The notes beneath the pieces are model-generated. The model had not been told where the DNA came from and did no database searches. It saw nothing but the letters and a program-made list of their open reading frames with translations. Below are positions 1 to 6,447 of a stretch of 22,570 bases of DNA, piece after piece (the first letter of the stretch is position 1; each line of letters starts with the position of its first letter). Made by a program: the position numbers and the translations under genes. Source of the stretch: a virus. The stretch covers positions 1 through 22,570 of IMG/VR virus record IMGVR_UViG_3300009160_002242; one strand, 5' to 3'.

Positions 1-1
1 A

Positions 2-490
2 AAACATAATTCCCTAAATGAGACCGTCTTAGACCTCCACGAACTACGTGGTGGATTATATAGGGAATTGAGAAAGGAACTTCCAGATGTACCAGAATGG
101 GTCTTTAATGACCTTTATTATACCACCGCCAGATTTAATCCTGAGATGATGAACCCCACCCACCCTAATTACCAATACTTTCAAGACCTTAAGAAGATGA
201 AATGGAAATTCTTTCCTAACCTTCACATTACCATGGATAAGTTGGATTCTGAGTCAAGACACAACATTGGACCTCGTATTAAGGGTGCAACCCTATTTGA
301 TGGTGATAAGGAACGTCATGAGAAACAATTGGAACTCCTTAAGTCCGGTAGTAGGAAACCATTGATTATGGCCATGAACCGTTCTGAAAAGGGCAAATTG
401 GAAATGTGGGAGGGTTGGCACAGATTAATTCAGTTATTTATTATGAACCCTGATGGATTTGATTATCCTGTCTATGTGGGTATTCGTTAA
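2..490 (+). CDS. ParB-like fold phage protein, 5' truncated
   Basis: The reading frame is open back to the window edge, so the start lies upstream; the TTG at 68 is internal. The last 40 residues hold the motif W-E-G-W-H-R (near base 410), preceded by a hydrophobic strand and an acidic/Gly turn. The gene starting at 3819 ends in the same way (E-G-W-H-R), and the upstream R...Q...L...K-P-[LI]-I pattern is also shared, so the two are probably paralogues. An [ED]-G-x-H-R signature near a strand is typical of the ParB/sulfiredoxin-like fold, which covers DNA-binding CTPases, nucleases and other enzymes. The exact role is unknown. The gene ends with TAA and a 118-bp pyrimidine-rich gap follows. 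The call of a real gene is firm; the fold assignment is inference. Confidence 0.6.
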   Translation, partial: KHNSLNETVLDLHELRGGLYRELRKELPDVPEWVFNDLYYTTARFNPEMMNPTHPNYQYFQDLKKMKWKFFPNLHITMDKLDSESRHNIGPRIKGATLFDGDKERHEKQLELLKSGSRKPLIMAMNRSEKGKLEMWEGWHRLIQLFIMNPDGFDYPVYVGIR

Positions 491-592
491 TTTCTAACCT
501 CCGATAACCCCATTCACAATTTTTTGTTTTCACACGCCGGAACCCCCGTTGAAATTTGTCTCTCTCTTTTTGTGTCCGTTAATAAATGGGAG

Positions 593-617
593 ATATTTAT
601 ATGTGTATATGAAATTA
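593..617 (+). repeat. 25-bp leader cassette repeat, copy 1
   Basis: Bases 593-617 are identical to 3269-3293. The block covers the TATTTATA element, the ATG and the first codons of two otherwise unrelated genes. The following codons of both genes also stay similar (leader peptides MKLLDIILEE and MKLQDILLEK). Confidence 0.85.
594..601 (+). promoter_or_regulatory. TATTTATA start-proximal element
   Basis: Exact TATTTATA, 7 bases before the ATG at 609, within a 25-base block repeated exactly at 3269-3293. Proposed phage promoter core (-10 like). The short distance would give a leaderless or nearly leaderless mRNA. Inferred from recurrence in this window. Confidence 0.5.
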
Positions 618-2363
618 TTAGATATTATATTGGAAGAAGAAAACACATCATTGGATGAAGGTTATAATGTGGTAACAAAGGAAGGTTTTTTAAATAAGAT
701 AAAAGAACTTTTTCCATATAAAGGAGGTTGTCTTTATGACTTTCCTAATTTAGAAGATTTTAGAAAAATAGCAACTGTAAATGCTCATTGTAATAAACAT
801 AACATTGATTTTCCTGTAAAGGCTGAAAATATCTCAAAAGGTAATATTGGTTCAGAAGGATGTGTTGAATGTAAAAAAGATAGAATCTTAAATAAAAGAA
901 ATTCAGAAGTAAATAATTATTATAGTAAGGCTGAGGAAATATGGAAAGATGAAAATGGAAATCCTTTATATATCTACAATAAATCGGGTTTAAGAAGATA
1001 TACAGGTATTAAAAATGAATTTGATTTTTATTGTCCTAAACTTGGTTCAAATAAAAAACCTCACGGTAAACAAACTATTACAAATCCAGCAAGTCATATA
1101 TATCGAGACTATAGATATGATAACTACCCATATGTTGGTTGTGAAAAATGTAGAGAAGAACAAGGAATAGTTAGACAATCATTGAGTAATCTTTCTCGTA
1201 GTGAATTCATTAAAAAAGTCAAAGAAAAGATGAAATTATACCATATCCCAATAAGTTGGTATGATTGGAAAAATATGGAATATGAAACCCCATTAAAAAA
1301 TGGTAAAATAAAATGTGTAAAACATAATCAAGAAATTTCAAGGGAAAAAGCTCAAACTTTTTATACTGGTACACCTTTGTGTCCCGAATGTAATAGAATA
1401 GCGGTTAAAGAAAAAAAATTCATGGATAAAGTCCGCAAACTCTATAATGATAGATTTGTTTTATTATCGGATTATATTGGAGGAACTTCGCCCGTTACAC
1501 TTGGTTGTACATTACACGGAAAAACCCCATATCCAATTGTATTTGCGAGCCCCTCATTAATTGGGAGTTCTACCAAAAAATACGGATCAATTGAATGTAA
1601 AGAATGTAAAAGAGTTAACCAACTAAATAAATTTAAAAATACAACTTATAATTTAAATAATGAAAGATTTAAAGATGAAAATGAAAAACCATATTCTTAT
1701 CCAAATCTTGATAGTGAATTTAAAAGAATGACCGATGATATTCAAATTGTATGTCACAAAATAGGTTCAAATGGTAGAGAGCATGGAATATTTCTACAAA
1801 CTCCCTCTAACCATTCTGCAGGACAAGGTTGCCCAATATGTCAAGAATCAAAAAATCAAATTCACATTAAAAATTTATTATCTGAAGAAGATTACGAATT
1901 TGAAACAGAAAAACAATTCAAAGAATTAGGTAATCAAAAGTTTGATTTTTATATACCTGAACCAGGATATGTTAATATCCTTATTGAATATGATGGTGAA
2001 CAACATTTTGAACCTAGGTTTGCTAAATCAGAATACACCAGGCAATTAAATTATAATATACTATATGAAAGTGATAATTTAAAAAACCAATTTATTAAAA
2101 CTAATAATCTTGGTTTGGGATTGATTCGTGTACCTTATACTTTGAAAAAGGGAACATATGATAAATTATTATTAGATGCATTAAAAAGTGTTGAAGCTAG
2201 GGAAATAAGACGTTTAGGTGATTATCCAGAAAGACAATTACCTAAAGAGGCTGTACATAAAGATAAAGTTGATTTAACTAAACCAATTCGTAGACCAATA
2301 CGAACGAACGAATCCAAATTATCGTTAATTGACACGGTAAACCAATTATATAACGATAAGTAG
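609..2363 (+). CDS. Zinc-ribbon repeat nuclease with N-terminal leader peptide
   Basis: A 584-aa protein if it starts at ATG 609. The frame extends to a TTG at 549, but that would bury the promoter-like element and the MKLLDIILEE leader shared with other genes. After the leader come about five treble-clef or zinc-ribbon-like units with paired C-x2-C and C-x-K-H / G-C motifs, spread over residues ~40-430 (for example GCVEC, GCEKC, LCPEC, ECKEC, GCPIC). The C-terminal domain (~445-530) has D446 in FDFY, then E460-Y-D-G-E-Q-H-F and a closing LIRVPY strand. This is the catalytic pattern of PD-(D/E)XK/VSR-like nucleases often found in phage homing endonucleases with zinc ribbons. It could be a free-standing homing nuclease or, given the leader, a virion-packaged nuclease that attacks host or competitor DNA. 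The basic tail after residue 530 has no recognised domain. Confidence 0.7.
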   Translation: MKLLDIILEEENTSLDEGYNVVTKEGFLNKIKELFPYKGGCLYDFPNLEDFRKIATVNAHCNKHNIDFPVKAENISKGNIGSEGCVECKKDRILNKRNSEVNNYYSKAEEIWKDENGNPLYIYNKSGLRRYTGIKNEFDFYCPKLGSNKKPHGKQTITNPASHIYRDYRYDNYPYVGCEKCREEQGIVRQSLSNLSRSEFIKKVKEKMKLYHIPISWYDWKNMEYETPLKNGKIKCVKHNQEISREKAQTFYTGTPLCPECNRIAVKEKKFMDKVRKLYNDRFVLLSDYIGGTSPVTLGCTLHGKTPYPIVFASPSLIGSSTKKYGSIECKECKRVNQLNKFKNTTYNLNNERFKDENEKPYSYPNLDSEFKRMTDDIQIVCHKIGSNGREHGIFLQTPSNHSAGQGCPICQESKNQIHIKNLLSEEDYEFETEKQFKELGNQKFDFYIPEPGYVNILIEYDGEQHFEPRFAKSEYTRQLNYNILYESDNLKNQFIKTNNLGLGLIRVPYTLKKGTYDKLLLDALKSVEAREIRRLGDYPERQLPKEAVHKDKVDLTKPIRRPIRTNESKLSLIDTVNQLYNDK

Positions 2364-2364
2364 A

Positions 2365-2372
2365 TATTTATA
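2365..2372 (+). promoter_or_regulatory. TATTTATA element, distal copy
   Basis: First of two exact TATTTATA copies between the nuclease stop and the ATG at 2398; 25 bases from the start codon. Two copies in tandem before one gene is unique in this window. Confidence 0.4.
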
Positions 2373-2383
2373 ATAAACACAGA

Positions 2384-2391
2384 TATTTATA
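2384..2391 (+). promoter_or_regulatory. TATTTATA element, proximal copy
   Basis: Exact TATTTATA, 6 bases before the ATG at 2398. Same geometry as at 594, 3270 and 9618. Confidence 0.5.
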
Positions 2392-2397
2392 TAACAT

Positions 2398-3060
2398 ATG
2401 AAAAGAATTATCAAATTAACAGAAGAACAATTAAGAAATATTGTTTCTAAAGTCATTAAAGAACAATCGGCACCAATGGGTAACCCTAATCAAATTACAC
2501 CACAAAAAAGTCCAAACATAAGTTGTATCGGTTTAAAATCACCTCAAACATACAAAGTGATTAAAGGGATTAATGGAGAAGAGTTTACATTTTTCAACAA
2601 CGGTAGATTTAAAGATGTGAGTGACGACAGTATGGGATTTTATGTATGTGGAGCTCAGGCTAATATCGTTAACTTAACCTACGATTCTAACCCAAAGGCC
2701 GTTAAATATTTCAACATGACCCCCCCACCAGTTGCAAAACCAAAAGTAAAATATGTTCCTAATGAGGTTGTACCACTTAAATTTGGTCAATCAGGAAACA
2801 ATATTAAAATGATACAGGCTTCTCTTGGAGTTAAACCTGATGGTTTATTTTACACAAATACTGATGCTGCAGTTAAAAAGTATATTCCTGAATACAATAG
2901 ACAAACAGGAGTTACCCAACAAATATTTGACAAGATATTGGGAGTTGTAGCAAAAAGAACACCAGTATCTCCAGTTAGTATGAAGGATATGCAAAATATG
3001 AATAATCCCGACACCGCATTAAGTAATAAAATATTGGGTAAAAACCAATTCAATTCATAA
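2398..3060 (+). CDS. Leader-peptide protein with PG-binding-like C-terminal domain
   Basis: A 220-aa protein. It opens with MKRIIKLTEEQLRNIVSKVI, a charged amphipathic leader of the T-E-x-Q-[LIV] type seen on other genes here, followed by K-E-Q. A Pro/Asn-rich linker follows. Residues ~40-105 form a small domain with aromatic residues and one Cys pair. Residues ~125-182 (LKFGQSG, IKMIQASLGVKPDGLFYTNT, AAVKKY) match the pattern of a PG_binding_1 domain and parallel the N-terminus of the endolysin at 12863. The tail is Asn/Met-rich. It is probably a virion-associated cell-wall-binding protein, though phages also use this fold for other purposes. Start set by the TATTTATA element 6 bases upstream. 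Confidence 0.6.
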   Translation: MKRIIKLTEEQLRNIVSKVIKEQSAPMGNPNQITPQKSPNISCIGLKSPQTYKVIKGINGEEFTFFNNGRFKDVSDDSMGFYVCGAQANIVNLTYDSNPKAVKYFNMTPPPVAKPKVKYVPNEVVPLKFGQSGNNIKMIQASLGVKPDGLFYTNTDAAVKKYIPEYNRQTGVTQQIFDKILGVVAKRTPVSPVSMKDMQNMNNPDTALSNKILGKNQFNS

Positions 3061-3065
3061 TTAAC

Positions 3066-3185
3066 ATGGGAACAGCAGCACCAAAAAAACGAGCAATGAG
3101 AAGTGTCAAGTCTGGAGTTAAAACTTTTAAAAGAACATCCAAGAACACTGAAATAATTAATCGTTTGATGAGAGAACTTAAATAA
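3066..3185 (+). CDS. 39-aa highly basic protein
   Basis: ATG at 3066, five bases after the previous stop, opens a 39-aa frame ending in TAA. About a third of the residues are Lys or Arg (PKKRAMRS, KTFKRTSK), with two acidic residues near the C-terminus. Likely translated with the upstream gene. It could be a small nucleic-acid-binding or DNA-condensing protein; no family is recognised. It is followed at once by three hairpins, the last a terminator, which supports a real operon end here. Confidence 0.55.
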   Translation: MGTAAPKKRAMRSVKSGVKTFKRTSKNTEIINRLMRELK

Positions 3186-3232
3186 AGGTACCGAAAGTAC
3201 CTCTTAGGACCGGAATGGTTAACGTTCCGTTG
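3186..3232 (+). ncRNA. Two hairpins before the terminator; possible structured RNA
   Basis: AGGTAC (3186-3191) pairs with GTACCT (3197-3202) around CGAAA, and CGGAAT (3211-3216) pairs with GTTCCG (3224-3229, one G-U) around GGTTAAC. With the terminator stem at 3233-3257 this gives three consecutive hairpins in 80 bases. This may be a stabilised 3' UTR or a small RNA. It is not a tRNA: no cloverleaf or T-arm can be drawn. Confidence 0.35.
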
Positions 3233-3265
3233 GGATATGAATTCGCTACTCATATCCTTTTTTTT
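3233..3265 (+). terminator. Rho-independent terminator
   Basis: Perfect 8-bp stem GGATATGA / TCATATCC (3233-3240, 3250-3257) with a 9-base loop, followed by eight T residues. It closes the unit ending with the small basic gene. The next gene has its own TATTTATA element right behind. Confidence 0.85.
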
Positions 3266-3268
3266 GTT

Positions 3269-3293
3269 ATATTTATATGTGTATATGAAATTA
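3269..3293 (+). repeat. 25-bp leader cassette repeat, copy 2
   Basis: Identical to 593-617; spans the promoter-like element, start codon and first three codons of the next gene. Confidence 0.85.
3270..3277 (+). promoter_or_regulatory. TATTTATA element
   Basis: Exact TATTTATA, 7 bases before ATG 3285 and 4 bases after the T-run of the terminator. A promoter here is logically required for the downstream gene, which supports promoter function for the motif. Confidence 0.55.
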
Positions 3294-3806
3294 CAAGATA
3301 TATTATTGGAAAAGTTAAGAGATATGGTATCAATACCTATCTATCATCATACAACTGAAGAACGTGCTTTGGGTATTATGAATGGTAATATGTTGGTAGG
3401 GTCAAAACAATATGAGGAGGTTATGAATTTGGATAGAACATTAAAACAATCCAAACATAAAACAATGGTTTCATTTACTCGTGATAAGAACTTTATACCG
3501 GATGGGTCTATTGGTAATTCTGGTGACGGTCCTCGTATTAAACCTGATATGTTGAACGTAATCTTCGTTGCAGACAGAAGTCGTCTTAAATCACGTTATA
3601 GGGTGGTTCCTTTTGATTATGGGACAATTGCTAATAAAGCTTGGATGGACCCTGTTCCACGTAGTCGTAAAAACCCTGAAGTAGAGGAAAGAGTATTGAC
3701 GGATAGAATATATCCATTGAGACAATACCTTACAAATATCATTTATACAGGTCAAGATCCTGAGGTACAAAAGAAGATAGATGAATATCTATCTGGAATT
3801 AAGTAA
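3285..3806 (+). CDS. Putative ADP-ribosyltransferase-like protein with leader peptide
   Basis: A 173-aa protein from ATG 3285. An in-frame ATG at 3237 lies inside the terminator hairpin and would precede the shared leader, so it is rejected. Residues 1-10 (MKLQDILLEK) are the leader. The body has Y20-H-H-T-T followed by a helix and 'GNML', a strand-like S63-F-T-R-D, a hydrophobic strand NVIFVAD, and E134-E-R-V-L. A Y-H-x-T start, an S-F-[ST]-R strand and a late E-E-R are the layout of several ART-fold phage proteins. If correct, the enzyme would use NAD+ to modify a host protein or nucleic acid. T4 Alt is a virion-packaged ART, which would fit the leader. Catalytic assignment is inference from motif order; a non-enzymatic role is possible. 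Confidence 0.5.
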   Translation: MKLQDILLEKLRDMVSIPIYHHTTEERALGIMNGNMLVGSKQYEEVMNLDRTLKQSKHKTMVSFTRDKNFIPDGSIGNSGDGPRIKPDMLNVIFVADRSRLKSRYRVVPFDYGTIANKAWMDPVPRSRKNPEVEERVLTDRIYPLRQYLTNIIYTGQDPEVQKKIDEYLSGIK

Positions 3807-3823
3807 TATTTATATCTAATGAA
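3804..3823 (+). repeat. 20-bp leader cassette repeat, type 2, copy 1
   Basis: Identical to 4341-4360, including the previous stop codon, the TATTTATA element and the ATG. Identity resumes in phase at 3832-3846 / 4369-4383, the bases coding for the T-E-S-Q leader. Confidence 0.85.
3807..3814 (+). promoter_or_regulatory. TATTTATA element
   Basis: Exact TATTTATA, starting directly after the previous TAA and 4 bases before ATG 3819. Part of a 20-base block (3804-3823) repeated at 4341-4360. Confidence 0.5.
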
Positions 3824-4343
3824 TATCCTCATAACAGAATCACAATATAAACTTATCACCGAAACTCGCCATGGGTTATTAAACTATTTGGTTAGAAAAA
3901 GTAAGGAATATACGGGGGTATTGTGGCCTGAATATGTTATTAGGGATTGGATGTATAAAAATACAAAGGAAGTGGGTCCTGATAATAATGTATATAAAAA
4001 ACTTGGCCAAACATATTTTGATAATTGGATTCAAAGATTTGGTAAAGGGTATTGGGAATTTAGAGTGTTGGATGTTTCAATAGATATTTTCATTGATGGA
4101 GATCAACAAGGATTAAAGAGTAAAATTGGTGGTAGTATTAATCAACAAGTACCTAACGATTCTGAAAGACATAATACACAACAATCCAAACTTGATACAA
4201 ATGGAATCTCTTCTGAACCTATTATTGTTTATTTAACAAAAGATGGTAAATACGATTTGGTTGAGGGGTGGCACAGAACGACAGCATCACTTAAGAAATA
4301 TGATAGATATAAACAGAATGCTTGGGTCTACATTAATTTTTAA
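3819..4343 (+). CDS. Leader-peptide protein with ParB-like C-terminal motif
   Basis: A 174-aa protein opening with MNILITESQYKLITE, a clear member of the T-E-S-Q leader group, with an I-T-E site at its end. The middle is aromatic-rich (YWEFRVLDVSIDIFIDGD) and contains an SERHNTQQSKL stretch with R and Q residues. The C-terminus has PIIVYL, then D-L-V-E149-G-W-H152-R153, matching the E-G-W-H-R of the gene at the left edge. This suggests a ParB/sulfiredoxin-like fold. Whether it binds DNA, cuts it or hydrolyses nucleotides cannot be told. Its promoter-like element abuts the previous stop codon, so it may have its own transcript. Confidence 0.6.
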   Translation: MNILITESQYKLITETRHGLLNYLVRKSKEYTGVLWPEYVIRDWMYKNTKEVGPDNNVYKKLGQTYFDNWIQRFGKGYWEFRVLDVSIDIFIDGDQQGLKSKIGGSINQQVPNDSERHNTQQSKLDTNGISSEPIIVYLTKDGKYDLVEGWHRTTASLKKYDRYKQNAWVYINF

Positions 4344-4360
4344 TATTTATATCTAATGAA
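4341..4360 (+). repeat. 20-bp leader cassette repeat, type 2, copy 2
   Basis: Identical to 3804-3823 and in the same relation to the next gene's stop, promoter-like element and start. Confidence 0.85.
4344..4351 (+). promoter_or_regulatory. TATTTATA element
   Basis: Exact TATTTATA, directly after the previous stop and 4 bases before ATG 4356. Confidence 0.5.
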
Positions 4361-5228
4361 GCTTCAGGTAACAGAATCACAATTAAAACTTATTGAACAA
4401 CAACAGTTAAATGAACTGAAGTGGATGGGTAATATTCAATCACATATTGATAGATTGGATATACCTTTAACTTCATCTATTGTAAACTACATATGGGGAA
4501 AACAAAGAGTAACAACATTTCATATAGGGGATGTTCATAGTATCAATAAGATTGCTAAAATGGTAGGTACAAGAAAGGCATTATCTACATTTAGATATAT
4601 GAATAAAAAGATGGTTAATGGAATTAAGGGAATACAAACTAGTGGAGGTATTATATTTCAAATTGAAGGAGATTTACAATTTGAAGCTCCTGGTGATATT
4701 ATGAGTACACCCGACGATTCGGGTAGAAGGTGGATTACTTTACATACATTACCAGATAAAATTAGAAATGAATATTATAAAGAATTTAAAGGACACAATG
4801 AATTTAATAATATAAACGAACCTAAAACCCTAATCAACTATTACAGATGGGTTGATAATTTTATTGAAGAACGTGCGAAAGAAATACGTGAATATTATTC
4901 AGATTTTAAAATACATAGAGAAGGTCTTTGGAATGAAACGGTTGTAAACAATATCCAAATTAAGGATATATTATGGAAAGAAGATATTGTGGGATTTTTA
5001 AATACATGGGAAACCGAAGAACAAAAAATAAAAGTACTTGAAGAAGTTGGTATAAAGTTAAGTTCAATATCAACGGGTACCGTTTATTTATCTGATGGTG
5101 GAAGTACATTTGGATTTAGAGATATTGACCCCGTTAGATGGGTCGAGAAAAGAGGAGGATTAACTGACTTTAAGAAATACGTAAATAAATTTCACAAAGA
5201 AAAAGAACCAAAAACAATATCCATATAA
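4356..5228 (+). CDS. Leader-peptide protein of unknown function
   Basis: A 290-aa protein with a leader MKLQVTESQLKLIEQQ of the T-E-S-Q type (L-I-E at residues 12-14). No family is recognised with confidence. Visible features are a stretch with small and basic residues (KMVGTRKALSTFRYM), a Gly/Ile-rich hairpin (GGIIFQIEGDLQFEAPGD), and the motif STPDDSGRRWITLH, whose D-D-S-G-R-R could be a catalytic or phosphate-binding loop. A second half of ~130 residues is charged and helical with conserved-looking Trp. The gene is single, followed by an A/T-rich gap, and carries the type-2 leader cassette. Confidence 0.55.
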   Translation: MKLQVTESQLKLIEQQQLNELKWMGNIQSHIDRLDIPLTSSIVNYIWGKQRVTTFHIGDVHSINKIAKMVGTRKALSTFRYMNKKMVNGIKGIQTSGGIIFQIEGDLQFEAPGDIMSTPDDSGRRWITLHTLPDKIRNEYYKEFKGHNEFNNINEPKTLINYYRWVDNFIEERAKEIREYYSDFKIHREGLWNETVVNNIQIKDILWKEDIVGFLNTWETEEQKIKVLEEVGIKLSSISTGTVYLSDGGSTFGFRDIDPVRWVEKRGGLTDFKKYVNKFHKEKEPKTISI

Positions 5229-5279
5229 TTTTTTTATATCAATTATTTTTCATATATTGGTATCATAAAATAAATTATT

Positions 5280-5852
5280 ATGGCAAAGTACACCAAAAAA
5301 TGGGACAAGGAGTTTACCAAGAAATATTCCGATTGTTTGAAAGAATTGGAATCTCTTGAAAAAGAATTCAAAACTATGGTCGATGATAATCCCGACGCAT
5401 ATATTTCAGTTTATCCTGATACTTCCAACATTGAATTAGGTCAAGAAAATGGTTTTATGGTTTATGACTTTGGAAACGATGAGACCCCACATGTTGATAT
5501 TCAGTTATCAACACCTAACGGATCTTTTAATTTTACATTTACCGAAGTAAAAAAATTAATTGAATTTAGAGACGAATTAATGAAATCAATTGACACATTC
5601 AAGAGACCATTAGAAAAAGAAAAAAACATAATTGATTCAGATTGTGATGAGGATTTACCTGAAGACACTGAAGAAACAGAATGGGAAATTAAAGCTGAAC
5701 AACCATTAGTTCAATCTTGGACTTACAGAGTTATGGCGAAAAGTGCGTGTGAAGCAATTAAGAAGATTGAAGAGGGAGAAGAAGACGGTGTGGAAAATAA
5801 CGACGATAATGAATATTATGATTATGGTGATATTGAATATGAAGCAATTTAA
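5280..5852 (+). CDS. Acidic protein of unknown function
   Basis: A 190-aa protein starting at ATG 5280 behind an A/T-rich leader without a TATTTATA element or Shine-Dalgarno. The N-terminal ~40 residues are a charged helix (KELESLEKEF). The middle has beta-rich segments. Residues ~115-140 and the last 30 are strongly acidic (SDCDEDLPEDTEETE; EEGEEDGVENNDDNEYYDYG). No domain recognised. The acidic tail could mimic DNA or bind a basic partner. The next gene, also acidic, follows after 11 bases, so they are probably co-transcribed. Confidence 0.65.
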   Translation: MAKYTKKWDKEFTKKYSDCLKELESLEKEFKTMVDDNPDAYISVYPDTSNIELGQENGFMVYDFGNDETPHVDIQLSTPNGSFNFTFTEVKKLIEFRDELMKSIDTFKRPLEKEKNIIDSDCDEDLPEDTEETEWEIKAEQPLVQSWTYRVMAKSACEAIKKIEEGEEDGVENNDDNEYYDYGDIEYEAI

Positions 5853-5863
5853 ATATAAGTATT

Positions 5864-6349
5864 ATGGCAAGGAAACCAACGCAATATCCAAAAATTATTA
5901 GAGAATTAAAAAACTACATGAATAATGAAAATTTGACTATAACATTATCATTTGGTAAAAAATGTTTAACCGAAACACTATATGTTAGTGGTGATTGGGA
6001 GGGTAATAGTTACTCAATATCGGCAGATATTAATTGGAGAAGTGGTGAATTAAAAACAACCGAGATGGATGTTTTTCAATTAGTTAAATTATTGAGAAAC
6101 AAAAACATATCCGAAATGATGCATAAAGATTTCAATGGATTAGAATTAATCGAAACTCGTGATGGTGATACAAGTTTTTATGACCTTGAATGGAGTTCTC
6201 CATTAACTGAAGAAGAACAAGAAGTTGCACCAAGTGAATGGGACATGTATAACGACGGAGACATCAACGATTCTTTTTATGAATTTGATGGTGGAATAGA
6301 TTCGTTAACAATTGAAGTTGGAGATTATTTAGAAACAATAAGAGAATAA
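5864..6349 (+). CDS. Acidic protein of unknown function
   Basis: A 161-aa protein from ATG 5864, 11 bases after the previous stop. It alternates beta-like strands (LTITLSFGKK, YSISADINW) with a helix (VFQLVKLLRN) and ends in an acidic region (YNDGDINDSFYEFDGG). The general composition and size resemble its upstream neighbour, but I see no convincing alignment. Function unknown. Confidence 0.65.
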   Translation: MARKPTQYPKIIRELKNYMNNENLTITLSFGKKCLTETLYVSGDWEGNSYSISADINWRSGELKTTEMDVFQLVKLLRNKNISEMMHKDFNGLELIETRDGDTSFYDLEWSSPLTEEEQEVAPSEWDMYNDGDINDSFYEFDGGIDSLTIEVGDYLETIRE

Positions 6350-6365
6350 ATTAACCCAGCATTAA

Positions 6366-6422
6366 ACTAGTATTCTTTATATCTAGTTTTGCTTCTAGTG
6401 CTAGTATACTAGAATAAATACT
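6366..6422. promoter_or_regulatory. CTAG-rich nested palindromes, possible operator
   Basis: Five CTAG tetranucleotides lie in 46 bases (6367, 6383, 6395, 6401, 6409). They form a perfect 12-bp palindrome CTAGTATACTAG (6401-6412), an inverted repeat TTCTAG/CTAGAA (6393-6398, 6409-6414), ACTAG/CTAGT (6366-6370, 6383-6387), and outer arms AGTATT/AATACT (6369-6374, 6417-6422). The block sits 26 bases before the cyclophilin start, where a promoter or operator would be expected. Function inferred from position and symmetry. Confidence 0.4.
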
Positions 6423-6447
6423 GGAAAAAAACATAAAAAACAAAAAA

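Noticed and set aside
549-608. Extension of the zinc-ribbon nuclease to a TTG at 549
   Set aside because: It would cover the promoter-like element and the start cassette shared with 3285; the leader alignment supports ATG 609.
3186-3257. tRNA in the three-hairpin region
   Set aside because: No acceptor stem enclosing the hairpins, no anticodon arm of 5 bp with a 7-base loop, and no GTTCRANNC T-loop.
3237-3284. ATG at 3237 as the start of the ART-like gene
   Set aside because: It lies in the terminator stem and would place a hydrophobic stretch before the leader; the 25-base repeat supports ATG 3285.
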